From the NCBI RefSeq assembly GCF_023630705.1, contig NZ_JALQEM010000040.1, positions 62,001 to 126,000 on the forward strand: a DNA stretch of 64,000 nucleotides, given 5' to 3'. Source of the stretch: Caballeronia sp. GAFFF1. Lineage in GTDB: Bacteria; Pseudomonadota; Gammaproteobacteria; Burkholderiales; Burkholderiaceae. The notes beneath the pieces are model-generated. The model did not search any database, was not told where the DNA came from, and saw only the letters and a list, made by a program, of their open reading frames with translations. The position numbers and the translations under genes were made by a program. Each line of letters begins with the position of its first letter. Position 1 is the stretch's first letter. Below, piece after piece: positions 26,793-35,822 of the stretch.

Positions 26793-28069
26793 ACGTCATG
26801 ACCACCGTGGAAGGCGCATTGGAAGCGGAGCACGAGGCGCTGCTGTCGTTCATGTATATGTCACCCATCGGCATCGTCCGTAGTGGCTTGAATGGCGATG
26901 TGGACATGCTCAATCCGGTCGCCGTCCAGTTGCTCATGCCGCTTGCCGGGCGCATGGGCGTCGGTAACGTCTTCGAGAGCCTGACCAACGTCGCGCCGGA
27001 GTTGCGCAACCTCGTGTCGAGTTTTCCGGCCGAGCGGGGTCGGGTTTGCGAGGGCCATCGGATTGTAATTGCGCCCAGTGCCGATCGTCCGATGGTGCTC
27101 TCATGCAACATCATCAAGGTCAATAGCAGTACGTTGATGATGACGCTCTCCGACATCTCCCGTCAGGTCGAGGCCGAACGACGCGCGAGACAGCATGAGT
27201 CGTGGCTCGCGGGCATCTATACCAGCGTCAACGATTTCGCGTTCTTCACCCTCGACGCCGCTGGCCGTATCGACAGCTGGAATGCTTCCGTCGAGCAGCT
27301 CACGGGCTTTGGCGCGGAAGAAGTGCTCGGCCATACGCTGGACCTCTTCTACGCGCCCGAGGCCGTGGATCCGTATTGCAGCCCCGAGCACATCTCGCTG
27401 ACGCGCGAGGAGGGCTGGCACATTCAGGAGCGTTGGTGCGAAAGCAAGCAGGGCCGCCGCTATGCCGCGCAGATTATGGTTGCCGTCTTGCGAGAAGATG
27501 ATGCGGACATCGCGGGATATTCGGTCGTCATACGCGACGTCTCCGAACGCAAGATTTCGAGCGACGAACTCACTCGCCTTCTCACCACGGATCATTTGAC
27601 CGGCGCGGTCAATCGCGCGCATTTCTTCAAACTTGCGGAGAAGGAGCTTGCGAGAACGAGGCGACTCGGCAAAGAGTTGTCTGTCGTGATGATCGATGCC
27701 GATCATTTCAAGCGAATCAACGACACGGCCGGGCATCAAGCGGGAGACCTGGTTCTGACGCAGATCGTTCAGAAGGCGAAGGCGCATTTGCGGTCGATCG
27801 ACCTGCTGGCCCGACTCGGAGGCGAAGAGTTTTGCCTGTTGCTTCCAGGAACTGCTCGCGGGGAGGCGTTCGTCATCGCGGAACGCGTGCGCGCAACGAT
27901 CGCGGACACCGAGATCGCTACAGGCGCTGGCCCGATACGGGTGACGGTCAGTGCGGGCATTGCCTCGGTGACCGATGCGACGTCTTGCGTGAACGACTTG
28001 CTCGCCGCAGCCGACAAGGCACTGTATGCGGCCAAGGCAGCCGGTCGGAATCGCGTGGAACTCGGTTGA
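26789..28069 (+). CDS. PAS-PAS-GGDEF diguanylate cyclase, translationally coupled to pyp
   Basis: 426 residues, soluble. N-terminal PAS-like domain (about 15-125; ALLSFMYMSPIGIVRSGLNGDVDMLN), canonical PAS (about 137-255; DFAFFTLDAAGRIDSWNASVEQLTGF) and a C-terminal GGDEF domain with the active motif GGEEF (344-348). The inhibitory-site RxxD (RSID, 335-338) lies exactly 5 residues before it, so it should make c-di-GMP under product inhibition. The GTG at 26789 overlaps the pyp stop (GTGA); an ATG at 26798 is the alternative. The N-terminal domain is homologous to that of the next gene, suggesting that both take input from a common partner such as PYP. Confidence 0.92.
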   Translation: MNVMTTVEGALEAEHEALLSFMYMSPIGIVRSGLNGDVDMLNPVAVQLLMPLAGRMGVGNVFESLTNVAPELRNLVSSFPAERGRVCEGHRIVIAPSADRPMVLSCNIIKVNSSTLMMTLSDISRQVEAERRARQHESWLAGIYTSVNDFAFFTLDAAGRIDSWNASVEQLTGFGAEEVLGHTLDLFYAPEAVDPYCSPEHISLTREEGWHIQERWCESKQGRRYAAQIMVAVLREDDADIAGYSVVIRDVSERKISSDELTRLLTTDHLTGAVNRAHFFKLAEKELARTRRLGKELSVVMIDADHFKRINDTAGHQAGDLVLTQIVQKAKAHLRSIDLLARLGGEEFCLLLPGTARGEAFVIAERVRATIADTEIATGAGPIRVTVSAGIASVTDATSCVNDLLAAADKALYAAKAAGRNRVELG

Positions 28070-28154
28070 GAGCAGGCACTCTTTGTGCGCTCACTTTGCG
28101 CAATTGTCCCTGGCATGTCTGTTTGGTCGTCGAGGAACCTAAGAAGCTCGACGC

Positions 28155-30044
28155 ATGAGAATGAGTGAAAATCGATGCAACGGCGTAGCGGTGTCACGCC
28201 ACGGATCCCAAGATAGCGTCACATCGCGCGGCGCGACAAGCGAGGAAGCTCTCTGCGAGCTACCCGTGGATGAGGCTGTCACGCCTTCGGCCGACTCGGT
28301 GTCCGCGAACGAAGCATTGATGGAGTTTCTCTATCGGGCGCCGATAGGGCTTCTACAGATCTCGGCACTCGGGGTGATCGAGATGATCAACCCTATGTCG
28401 GCCCGCTTGCTGATGCCGCTTTCGCCGGATGGCAACCTCGTCAATCTGTTCGACGTGCTGGAAACGATTGCGCCGCAATTCCGGCGAATGGTCCAGGAAT
28501 ACGAGGCGCCTGCTGGACCTGTTTGCGATGCCGTACGCATCACGGTTCCGCGTTCTTCCAGAAACTCGCTTGCCCCTCAGGTCTTGTCGGTCAGCTTGCT
28601 CAAGCTCGACCGGAACCACCTGATGGCAATGGTGAGCGATGTAACGCTGGAGTCGCAGCGCGAGCAGTCTATTCTGGACAAGAAGCTCGGCGAGGCCGCG
28701 CGCCGGGACAAGCTGACCATGATGCCGAACCGCACGTCGATCTGCGAGTTCATTCAGGGTGGCATGCACCATCGGAGTCAGGACCAGCGCCGCGATCTCA
28801 GCGTGCTGTTCATCAATTGCGATCGCTTCAAGCAGATCAACGACTCCCTCGGTCACTCCGCGGGCGATGAAGTATTGGCAGAGGTCGCCAATCGGTTGAT
28901 GACGACACTGGGTATGCCGGATTCGCAGAAAGGCCAACATGATAGCGGCCTGCTCGCGGGTCGGCTCGGGGGCGATGAGTTCGTCGTGGTCATCGGCGAG
29001 CCGCAACCCGAATCGGACGTTCTCTCGCTTGCGGATCGGCTGCTCAGAGCGTTGAGCGAACCATACCGGATCGCCGGCCAACAGCTGCACCTTAGCGTCA
29101 GTATCGGGATCGTCCACTCGACGACGTCGAGCGCGCACCCCGACGCGATACTGCAAGACGCGAGCATCGCGATGGTGGAAGCCAAACGTCGCGGCGGAGC
29201 CCGGTATGTGAGTTTCGAACCTTCCATGCACGAGCGCGCAGCGCGTCGAGCGCAGATGGAGAACGATCTGCGTCGCGCGATCGGGAATCAGGAACTCTTC
29301 GTCGTCTATCAACCGGTCGTCATGCTTGCGCCGACTGCGGACCGCTGGTCTTTCCCGCCACATGCCGCTGCTGTCGAAGCACTGGTGCGGTGGCGCCACC
29401 CGGTCAGGGGCGTCGTGCCGCCGGTCGAATTCATCGGCGTCGCCGAGGAATGCGGCTTGATCGGCGCATTGGGCGAATACGTGCTGGATACCGCGTGCCG
29501 CCACTTCGTCGCATGGAAAAGAGAACTGGGGCGCCTGGCCCCGCGCCTTCTGGCGGTCAACCTCTCTCGCGCCCAACTGACCGACGAAGGATTCGTCGCC
29601 TATGTTTCGCGTACGCTGCGAGACAGCGGCATGAGTCCGCGTGAGCTGCAACTCGAAGTGACAGAAAGCCTCGCCGCGCAGGATGAATCCGTGCAGGCCA
29701 CGTTGCAACAACTCAAGTCGCTCGGACTCACGCTGGCGCTCGACGACTTCGGGACGGGTTATTCCTCGCTTTCCAGCCTGCACCAGCTACCCGTGGCTAC
29801 GGTCAAGATAGATCGGTCGTTTGTCAGCCAGGCAGTGCAGAGCGCGCATCATCGCGTATTGATCGAAGCAACGGTTCGCGTGGCGGCGAGCCTGAACATG
29901 AGCACCGTTGCGGAGGGAGTGGAAAGCGAGGCGCAGGCGTCCGTGGTCCGCTCGCTTGGCTGCGAGAAAGGCCAGGGCTATCTGTTCAGCAAGCCCATTG
30001 TGTCGGAAGATCTCGTCAGTTGGTTGAAGAGCAATGACGCGTGA
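28155..30044 (+). CDS. PAS-GGDEF-EAL bifunctional c-di-GMP protein
   Basis: 629 residues, soluble. A variable N-terminus (1-50), a PAS-like domain (about 53-165; EALMEFLYRAPIGLLQISALGVIEMIN) paralogous to that of the preceding cyclase, GGDEF (about 180-355, motif GGDEF at 272-276, no RxxD before it) and EAL (about 370-620). The EAL domain keeps EAL (408-410), NLS (469), EVTES, DDFGTGYSS (530-538), KIDRSF (Lys551) and AEGVE, so it should be a competent phosphodiesterase. The GGDEF domain also looks intact. It follows the cyclase by 85 bp. A make-and-break pair beside a photoreceptor fits light-set c-di-GMP levels. Confidence 0.92.
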   Translation: MRMSENRCNGVAVSRHGSQDSVTSRGATSEEALCELPVDEAVTPSADSVSANEALMEFLYRAPIGLLQISALGVIEMINPMSARLLMPLSPDGNLVNLFDVLETIAPQFRRMVQEYEAPAGPVCDAVRITVPRSSRNSLAPQVLSVSLLKLDRNHLMAMVSDVTLESQREQSILDKKLGEAARRDKLTMMPNRTSICEFIQGGMHHRSQDQRRDLSVLFINCDRFKQINDSLGHSAGDEVLAEVANRLMTTLGMPDSQKGQHDSGLLAGRLGGDEFVVVIGEPQPESDVLSLADRLLRALSEPYRIAGQQLHLSVSIGIVHSTTSSAHPDAILQDASIAMVEAKRRGGARYVSFEPSMHERAARRAQMENDLRRAIGNQELFVVYQPVVMLAPTADRWSFPPHAAAVEALVRWRHPVRGVVPPVEFIGVAEECGLIGALGEYVLDTACRHFVAWKRELGRLAPRLLAVNLSRAQLTDEGFVAYVSRTLRDSGMSPRELQLEVTESLAAQDESVQATLQQLKSLGLTLALDDFGTGYSSLSSLHQLPVATVKIDRSFVSQAVQSAHHRVLIEATVRVAASLNMSTVAEGVESEAQASVVRSLGCEKGQGYLFSKPIVSEDLVSWLKSNDA

Positions 30045-30365
30045 CGGCGACAGGTTGATTTCTGAGCGATCGTTCGAAGCGACGGCGGCAACACAGCGAA
30101 TGGTCCTGTTCTAGACAGTTCCGAGCGCGCCGCCGTCGCTAACTGACTTCGCGTTGCGCACGGGGCTTTCGCCCGAGATGCGTTCTTGCCGCCATCGGCG
30201 ATGATCGCCAGTGTCTTTCCCCTCGCGGCCTGAATTTGTACACACTACTTCAATAAGCGCCTATTGCGCCCCTTCGCGATGCTTTGCTTCCCGCCCGCTT
30301 AACGCCTAAAACAGGAATTGTCGGGCGATGTGATGCCCGCCGGTTCAACCGCAGGGGAGGCGCAA
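30045..30365. other. Intergenic region
   Basis: 321 bp between the EAL gene and the DUF1326 gene. A short GGGC-tttc-GCCC hairpin near 30163 could be part of a terminator. I see no gene. An AGGGGAGG ribosome site at its end belongs to the next gene. Confidence 0.5.
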
Positions 30366-30968
30366 GTGAGCTATCAACTGATGGGAAGCATCCTCGAAGT
30401 GTGCGAGTGCAAGATCCTGTGCCCGTGCTGGGTCGGCGAAGACCCGGACAACGGCACGTGCCGTAGCGCGCTCGCTTACCACTACGAAAAGGGCGTGATC
30501 GACGGCGTCGATGTCTCGGGCAGGACGGTCGCGTTCGCCGCGTTCATCCCCGGCAACGTGCTGAAGGGCGGCTGGCGCGTCGCGATGTTCATCGACGATC
30601 AGGCGAGCGACGCCCAGTTCGATGCGCTTGCTAGCGTGCACCGTGGCGAGCGCGGGGGACCGCTCGCGGACATCGTGAAGCTCATCGGCGAGATGGTGTC
30701 GGTGCAACGCGCGCCGATCGAGTACGCCGTGGTCGAAGGCAGGGGCAGAATGAAAGTCGGGGACGTCGTGGAAGCCGACATGGAGCCTTATCGCGGTCCG
30801 ACCGGCGAGCCGACGAAACTCGTCGAGAGCATCTTTTCGACGATACCGGGGTCGCCCGCCTTCGTCGCCAAGGCGAGCTCGTTCCGCCTGCGGTACGACG
30901 CGCTCGACCTCGACCTGAACTTGAGCGGACACAACGCCATTCAGGGATCGTTCAGCTTCTCGTCATGA
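30366..30968 (+). CDS. DUF1326 domain protein
   Basis: 200 residues. The GTG at 30366 has a very strong AGGGGAGG ribosome site just upstream; an earlier TTG in the frame has none. The family hallmark, a cysteine cluster near the N-terminus, is present: EVCECKILCPCWVGEDPDNGTC. These cysteines suggest metal or cofactor binding, but the function of DUF1326 is not established. The stop overlaps the start of the DUF2182 gene (ATGA). The two domains are commonly adjacent in bacteria, so they likely work as a soluble plus membrane pair. Confidence 0.88.
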   Translation: MSYQLMGSILEVCECKILCPCWVGEDPDNGTCRSALAYHYEKGVIDGVDVSGRTVAFAAFIPGNVLKGGWRVAMFIDDQASDAQFDALASVHRGERGGPLADIVKLIGEMVSVQRAPIEYAVVEGRGRMKVGDVVEADMEPYRGPTGEPTKLVESIFSTIPGSPAFVAKASSFRLRYDALDLDLNLSGHNAIQGSFSFSS

Positions 30969-31762
30969 AAACGCGGCCGCGCGCGCGGCTTTTCGCGCCG
31001 CTTTTCATCGCCCTGACGGCGAGCGCATGGATCGTGCTCTGGATCTGGGACGCCGGGCCGTATGCGCGTTACCTGCACCTGGCGGACTGGAACGACCTCG
31101 CGGGCGTCGGCGCGTTGTGCCGCGCGCTGCCCGGCGCGAGCGCGGCGCTTGCGGCATCGCTCTACAGCGCCGCGTGGCTCGTGATGATCGCCGCGATGAT
31201 GCTGCCCACCGCGTTCCCGCTCTTCGACGCTTTCGTGCGCATGACCGTCGCGCGCGAAGACAGGCGCGCGCTGATTGCCTTGCTGATCGCCGGCTATGCG
31301 GCCGCGTGGGCGATCTTCGGTCTGCTCGCGCACGGCGTCGACGCGGCGCTTCACGCGCTCGTGGCGCGGTCGCCGGCGATGTTCGCTCACGCCTGGCTCG
31401 TCGGGGCGGCGATTGCCGCCGTCGCGGGGGTCTATCAGTTCGGCGGGCTCAAAGCGCGGTGTCTCGACAAATGCCGCTCGCCGCTCATGTTCATCGCCGG
31501 GCACTGGCGCGGCAGGAGCGCGCGCCGCGAGAGCTTCGTGCTGGGCGCAAGTCACGGCGTATTCTGTGTCGGCTGTTGCTGGGCGCTGATGCTGGTGATG
31601 TTCGCGGTCGGGACCGCGAGCGTCGGATGGATGCTGGCGCTCGGCGCGATCATGGCTGCGGAGAAGAACCTTCGCGCGGGCAGGCGCATTGGCAAGCCGC
31701 TCGGCGTCGCGCTCATCGCGTGGTCCGCGTGGCTCGTCGTGGAGCACGCGATCATCGCATGA
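30965..31762 (+). CDS. DUF2182 membrane protein, partner of DUF1326
   Basis: 265 residues with about 6-7 predicted transmembrane segments. Motifs include the methionine-rich WLVMIAAMMLPTAFPLFDAF, GLKARCLDKCRSPLMF (cysteine pair) and GVFCVGCCWALMLVMF, with its CxxCC cluster in a membrane segment. Met- and Cys-rich helices resemble metal-handling membrane proteins, which is an inference. It overlaps DUF1326 by 4 nt, so translation is coupled. Confidence 0.87.
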   Translation: MKTRPRARLFAPLFIALTASAWIVLWIWDAGPYARYLHLADWNDLAGVGALCRALPGASAALAASLYSAAWLVMIAAMMLPTAFPLFDAFVRMTVAREDRRALIALLIAGYAAAWAIFGLLAHGVDAALHALVARSPAMFAHAWLVGAAIAAVAGVYQFGGLKARCLDKCRSPLMFIAGHWRGRSARRESFVLGASHGVFCVGCCWALMLVMFAVGTASVGWMLALGAIMAAEKNLRAGRRIGKPLGVALIAWSAWLVVEHAIIA

Positions 31763-31945
31763 CGCGGTAGCGGCTCCACATGCAATTCGACTGGCGCAAG
31801 CGGGGAAGCCGGTGCATCCCGAACGAGCGTGGCCGAACGCCGCTAGTCTCGGACCGGTTCGGGCGAGAAGAGACAGTCGATCGGATCGCCGGAATCACAG
31901 ACAATCACGCAAGTCATCCCTATTCTCTCCGTGAAAGGACCGTCC

Positions 31946-32464
31946 ATGCTCGTTCGCCAGCTCACTCCATCCGACGCTGCATCATTCGTCTCTCTGCGGC
32001 TTGCCGGACTGAAGGAGTGTCCCGCCTCATTCGCTTCCAGCTATGAAGAGGAAGCAAGCCGCTCGCTGCATGACGTCGAGAAGCAACTCGCAGCGGATCG
32101 GGGCCAAGGCGTGTTCGGCTCTTTCGATGGAACGCGCCTGGTCGGCGTCGCGGGCCTCGGACGCGAGCACCCGCGAAAGCTGAGTCACAAGGCGTTTGTC
32201 TGGGGCGTCTATGTCACGCCGGACATGAGAGGCCGGAGCATCAGCAGAGCGCTCATTGCCGAACTCATCGAGTTCGCGCGGCTTACGCCTGACACCACGC
32301 AGATCAACCTGACCGTGAACGCGAACAACGAGCTCGCCGTCCGGCTTTACGAGTCGTTGGGCTTCGAACCCTTCGGACTAGAGCGGAACTCGTTGTTGGT
32401 GGACGGATGCTTTCACGACGAGGTGCACATGTCGCTGAAAATCGATCGTCAGACTGCGTCATAG
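31946..32464 (+). CDS. GNAT family N-acetyltransferase
   Basis: 172 residues. GNAT fold visible from VRQLTPSDAASFVSLRL at the N-terminus, the acetyl-CoA site region VWGVYVTPDMRGRSISRALIAEL (a variant R/QxxGxG/A motif), and NANNELAVRLYESLGFEPFG near the end. ATG 31946 is preferred because a GAAAGGA ribosome site lies 6-12 nt before it. Substrate unknown; closest in style to small amino-compound acetyltransferases. No operon partners. Confidence 0.88.
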   Translation: MLVRQLTPSDAASFVSLRLAGLKECPASFASSYEEEASRSLHDVEKQLAADRGQGVFGSFDGTRLVGVAGLGREHPRKLSHKAFVWGVYVTPDMRGRSISRALIAELIEFARLTPDTTQINLTVNANNELAVRLYESLGFEPFGLERNSLLVDGCFHDEVHMSLKIDRQTAS

Positions 32465-32525
32465 GCCGGGGACGCGGATTTCGCTCGACGCCAGGATGAA
32501 GCGGCAATCGCTTCACTCGTGAAGT

Positions 32526-33989
32526 CTAAGCAGCCGCTTCCTCACCGACCTGTAGCGCGCCGAACCTCTCGGACACCTTCTGAGCGAGGTCGATGAGTCG
32601 ATAGCTGATCCGGCTCGGTTCGTACATCGTCACGATCTGGTATGTGCCGCCTGTTTCAGGGTCGAAAGCTCGCGAAATCTGCGTCGCGTCGGTCGGCCCC
32701 GACATGGTCAGCACAGCGTCCACCGCGAATGCAAGCGTGAGCCCGTCCACCACGACCACCAGTGCCTGCCGCGGCTCCGAACGCTCGATGTCGCTGCCGC
32801 CCGCAAAGTCCACGTTCACGAGCTCGACAAAGTCATTGCGCCAGTTGATCAGTCCAAGGCTCGCCTGGTCTACGCCGCCGCGCACTTCGACCTTAGGCTT
32901 CGTCACGATTCCGGCCACGTGTTCGATGTTCGTCGCATAAGGACGTCCCGCCACCGAGAAAACAATGTAGGACCCGGTGTATGCCGCTGCCTGATTCGCC
33001 GTGGCTGAACTCTTCTGCGGTGCCGCGGTGCGCGGTAGATGCATCAGGCGTCCGCTGCTGGAAAGCGCTTCCGGGTTCAGAACCAGCGCCGTTCTGTTTC
33101 GAAAGGTACCGATAGCGCCGAAGAAGAAGCCGGGTTCGGCGAAGGCAGCGGGCGACACGGGCCGTATGTCCTTCGGCGCGAGCAGTACCAGTTCTGAAAG
33201 CTCGTCAACGGCGAAACCGGTCACACGGTCGCCGTGCGCGAGGACGAGCAGATACTTGCCTTGCCCCGTTTCGCGCTGGGGAAGGCCCGATACCGCAGGA
33301 AGGTCCATGACGGCCAGGTCTGCCCCCAGCCAATGCGCGACGCCCAGAAACGTGGTGTTGCCCGGACTTGGTTGCTGAAGCTCGGGCATGGGAATGACAC
33401 ATCGGACACTGAGCGCGTCGATGCCGAGCAGGTGTTCGCCACAACGTACGATCGCGTGCTGCCTGCGTCGCGACTTCGCCTCCTCGTTCGAGCAGTCTTC
33501 GGCGCTTCCAGCGTTGCGCGGCCGAACCGCCTTGCGCGCAGCCCTTCCCGCCGTTGCTTCGTAGAGCTTCCCGACATTCGCAATGCCGATGAGCGACGAC
33601 GGTTCTCCGAGCGCGGCCAACACAGGAAAGAGGCCCGCTGCGGAGTCATCGTCTGGCGCAAGCGTAATCAGGCCATCTCGGTCGATCGCTTCGGTTTTGC
33701 CGACTGCATCGACTTCGATGCCGAACACGGCATCGCCCTGGCGCAGGACGATGACGTGCCTCGCTGGCTCATGCGCAGTCTCATCGGGGCAAATAAGCCC
33801 GTATGTATCGAGCGTGGCGACGGCGTCGCCGCGCAGCAGGAAGTATCCCTTCATGCCGGCCGGCTGACCCGGTACGCGCTGGTAGGCGCACGGCGCTTCC
33901 ACCGCTTCCACGATGTGCTCGACAGGAATCCCGAAGCGGATCGAGCCGACCTGCACGACGCCGACAACAAGTGCTGACGAATCCATCAT
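32526..33989 (-). CDS. Triple CheW-domain chemotaxis scaffold protein
   Basis: 487 residues with three CheW-like domains: about 6-145 (VVQVGSIRFGIPVEHIVEAVEAP), about 177-310 (AIVRCGEHLLGIDALSVRCVIPMP) and about 339-470 (YIVFSVAGRPYATNIEHVAGIVTKP). CheW links chemoreceptors to the kinase CheA; single-domain proteins of about 160 residues are usual, so a three-domain protein is uncommon. No CheA, CheY or CheB is nearby. ATG 33989 overlaps the receptor gene stop by 4 nt (ATGA), so it is probably made with that receptor and is specific for it. The frame upstream to 34274 is a shadow of the receptor gene. Confidence 0.88.
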   Translation of the reverse strand: MMDSSALVVGVVQVGSIRFGIPVEHIVEAVEAPCAYQRVPGQPAGMKGYFLLRGDAVATLDTYGLICPDETAHEPARHVIVLRQGDAVFGIEVDAVGKTEAIDRDGLITLAPDDDSAAGLFPVLAALGEPSSLIGIANVGKLYEATAGRAARKAVRPRNAGSAEDCSNEEAKSRRRQHAIVRCGEHLLGIDALSVRCVIPMPELQQPSPGNTTFLGVAHWLGADLAVMDLPAVSGLPQRETGQGKYLLVLAHGDRVTGFAVDELSELVLLAPKDIRPVSPAAFAEPGFFFGAIGTFRNRTALVLNPEALSSSGRLMHLPRTAAPQKSSATANQAAAYTGSYIVFSVAGRPYATNIEHVAGIVTKPKVEVRGGVDQASLGLINWRNDFVELVNVDFAGGSDIERSEPRQALVVVVDGLTLAFAVDAVLTMSGPTDATQISRAFDPETGGTYQIVTMYEPSRISYRLIDLAQKVSERFGALQVGEEAAA

Positions 33990-35785
33990 TGCGTCTGGCG
34001 GGACAGCGCGGCCACGGTGGAAGATGAACGAACCGCCGCTTCGCCGCCTGTTACCAGCGTAAGCTCGCGCAACAGTTCCGAAACGGTACGCGTGGCGGTT
34101 GCCTGCTTCTCGGTAACCTGATGGATTCCGGCGATGGTCTCGGTCGTACGGTTGACACCGGCGCGGATACGGTCGAAGCCATTGGCTGCGCGTCCGGACG
34201 TTTCGCTTCCGGTCTTGATCCGATGCACGGACTCGTCGATGTGGCGGCGAATCTCGTTGGTCGCCTGCGAGCAACGCTCGGCCAGCCGACGCACTTCGCT
34301 CGCGACGACGGAGAATCCCAGTCCATGCTCTCCTGCGCGCGCCGCTTCGATGGCTGCGTTGAAAGCGAGCATGTTGGTCTGGGTGGCGATCTCGCTGATG
34401 ACCTTCACCACTTCGCTGATACCGGCGGAGGACTGTTCGATCTCCTTGATCGCCGACATCGATTCAGCCAGCGTACGGCCGCCCGTATCCGCCTCGGCCT
34501 GCGTTTCGGTCGCGACTGCCGTTGCTTCGCGCGTGCGCGTGGCGATGCCGTCGATGGACTGGGACAACTCGTCGATCTTCTCGCTCATTGCGATCAGACT
34601 GGCCTGCATCCGGCGTTCGCGCTCCACCTGCGCGGTGATGTCGCTCGCGTACTTCACGATCTTGTAGGGCCGGCCGGACTCGTCCAGCACAGGATTGTAC
34701 GTAGCCTGAAGCCACACGCGGTATCCGTGCTTCGATACGCGCTCGAAGCGCCCGGCATGATAGTCGCCGCGGCTCAGTCGCGCCCAGAAGTCGCGATATT
34801 CGGCCGTCGCAGTCGTTTCGGGATCGCAGAACATCCTGTGATGCTTGCCGACGATCTCGCGCAGCGTATAGCCGATCGCATCCGTGAAGTTCTGATTCGC
34901 GGCGAGAACGTTGCCCTCGAGGTCGAACTCGATCACGGCATTGGCCCGGTCGATGGCGGCCAACCGGCCATCTCGTTCAGCGACGCCGCGTTTGAACTCG
35001 GTGATGTCGGAGGCGAACTTCACGATCTTGATGAGCCGGCCGTCCGCGCTATAGATCGGGTTGTACGTCGCCTGAATCCATACTTCGCGGCCGCCCTTCG
35101 CGATGCGCTTGTACTGCCCGGCGTCATACTCGCCGCGCCCGAGCTTTTCCCAGAACGAGCGATACGCGTCCGTGTTCAGGTACGACGGCTCGCAGAACAT
35201 CCGATGATGCTGGCCCTTCACTTCTTCGAGGCTATAGCCCATCAGATGAAGGAACAGGTCGTTCGCCGCAAGGACGTGGCCATGCAAATCGAACTCGATG
35301 ACAGCTTGAGCGCGTTCCATCGCCCGCACCTTGCCGGCGTGATCGTCGGCGAGCGTGCGCGCGCCGGTAATGTCGGTGGCGACTTTCACGATCTTCTGGA
35401 CATTGCCGCTTTCGTCGAGAACAGGCGTATAGGAGCCGTGTATCCAGACTTCCGAGCGCGTCTTGTTCAGGCGTCTGAATTCGCCGCTCGCTTCGCGTCC
35501 GGACGCGAGCATGATCCAGAAATCCTGGTATGCCTGACTGTTGGCGTATGCGGTGTCGCAAAAGACGCGGTGATGCGATCCGACCACCTCATCGGCCCGG
35601 TAGCCCATCAAGGTCAGGAAGTTGGCATTCGCGCGCAGGATCACGCCGTCGGGCGAGAATTCAACGACGGCTCGCTCCTTCTCTGTGGTGGCCCACAAGG
35701 AGCGCAATTCCGCGAGGGGCTTCTGACCGGCTGCTGCCGCGTTCGACGCGCATACGGTGAGGGAGGGTTCGGCGTTCGGGTTCAT
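33986..35785 (-). CDS. Soluble methyl-accepting chemotaxis protein with three PAS domains
   Basis: 599 residues without transmembrane segments: three consecutive PAS domains (about 30-145, 150-265, 270-390), each with an ExxGxHHRxFC element (DEVVGSHHRVFC, EEVKGQHHRMFC, REIVGKHHRMFC), then a receptor signalling domain (about 395-585). The signalling tip reads ATQTNMLAFNAAIEAARAGE. The three PAS repeats are close copies, so they arose by internal duplication. It resembles BdlA and Aer-like cytoplasmic receptors, in which PAS domains bind haem or flavin and sense oxygen or redox state; BdlA also controls biofilm dispersal through c-di-GMP. It lacks a C-terminal CheR-docking pentapeptide. It overlaps the triple-CheW gene by 4 nt. 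Confidence 0.92.
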   Translation of the reverse strand: MNPNAEPSLTVCASNAAAAGQKPLAELRSLWATTEKERAVVEFSPDGVILRANANFLTLMGYRADEVVGSHHRVFCDTAYANSQAYQDFWIMLASGREASGEFRRLNKTRSEVWIHGSYTPVLDESGNVQKIVKVATDITGARTLADDHAGKVRAMERAQAVIEFDLHGHVLAANDLFLHLMGYSLEEVKGQHHRMFCEPSYLNTDAYRSFWEKLGRGEYDAGQYKRIAKGGREVWIQATYNPIYSADGRLIKIVKFASDITEFKRGVAERDGRLAAIDRANAVIEFDLEGNVLAANQNFTDAIGYTLREIVGKHHRMFCDPETTATAEYRDFWARLSRGDYHAGRFERVSKHGYRVWLQATYNPVLDESGRPYKIVKYASDITAQVERERRMQASLIAMSEKIDELSQSIDGIATRTREATAVATETQAEADTGGRTLAESMSAIKEIEQSSAGISEVVKVISEIATQTNMLAFNAAIEAARAGEHGLGFSVVASEVRRLAERCSQATNEIRRHIDESVHRIKTGSETSGRAANGFDRIRAGVNRTTETIAGIHQVTEKQATATRTVSELLRELTLVTGGEAAVRSSSTVAALSRQTQ

Positions 35786-35822
35786 GGTTCGAGTCTTTCC
35801 AGAGCGTGCTCGATGGCTGTCA

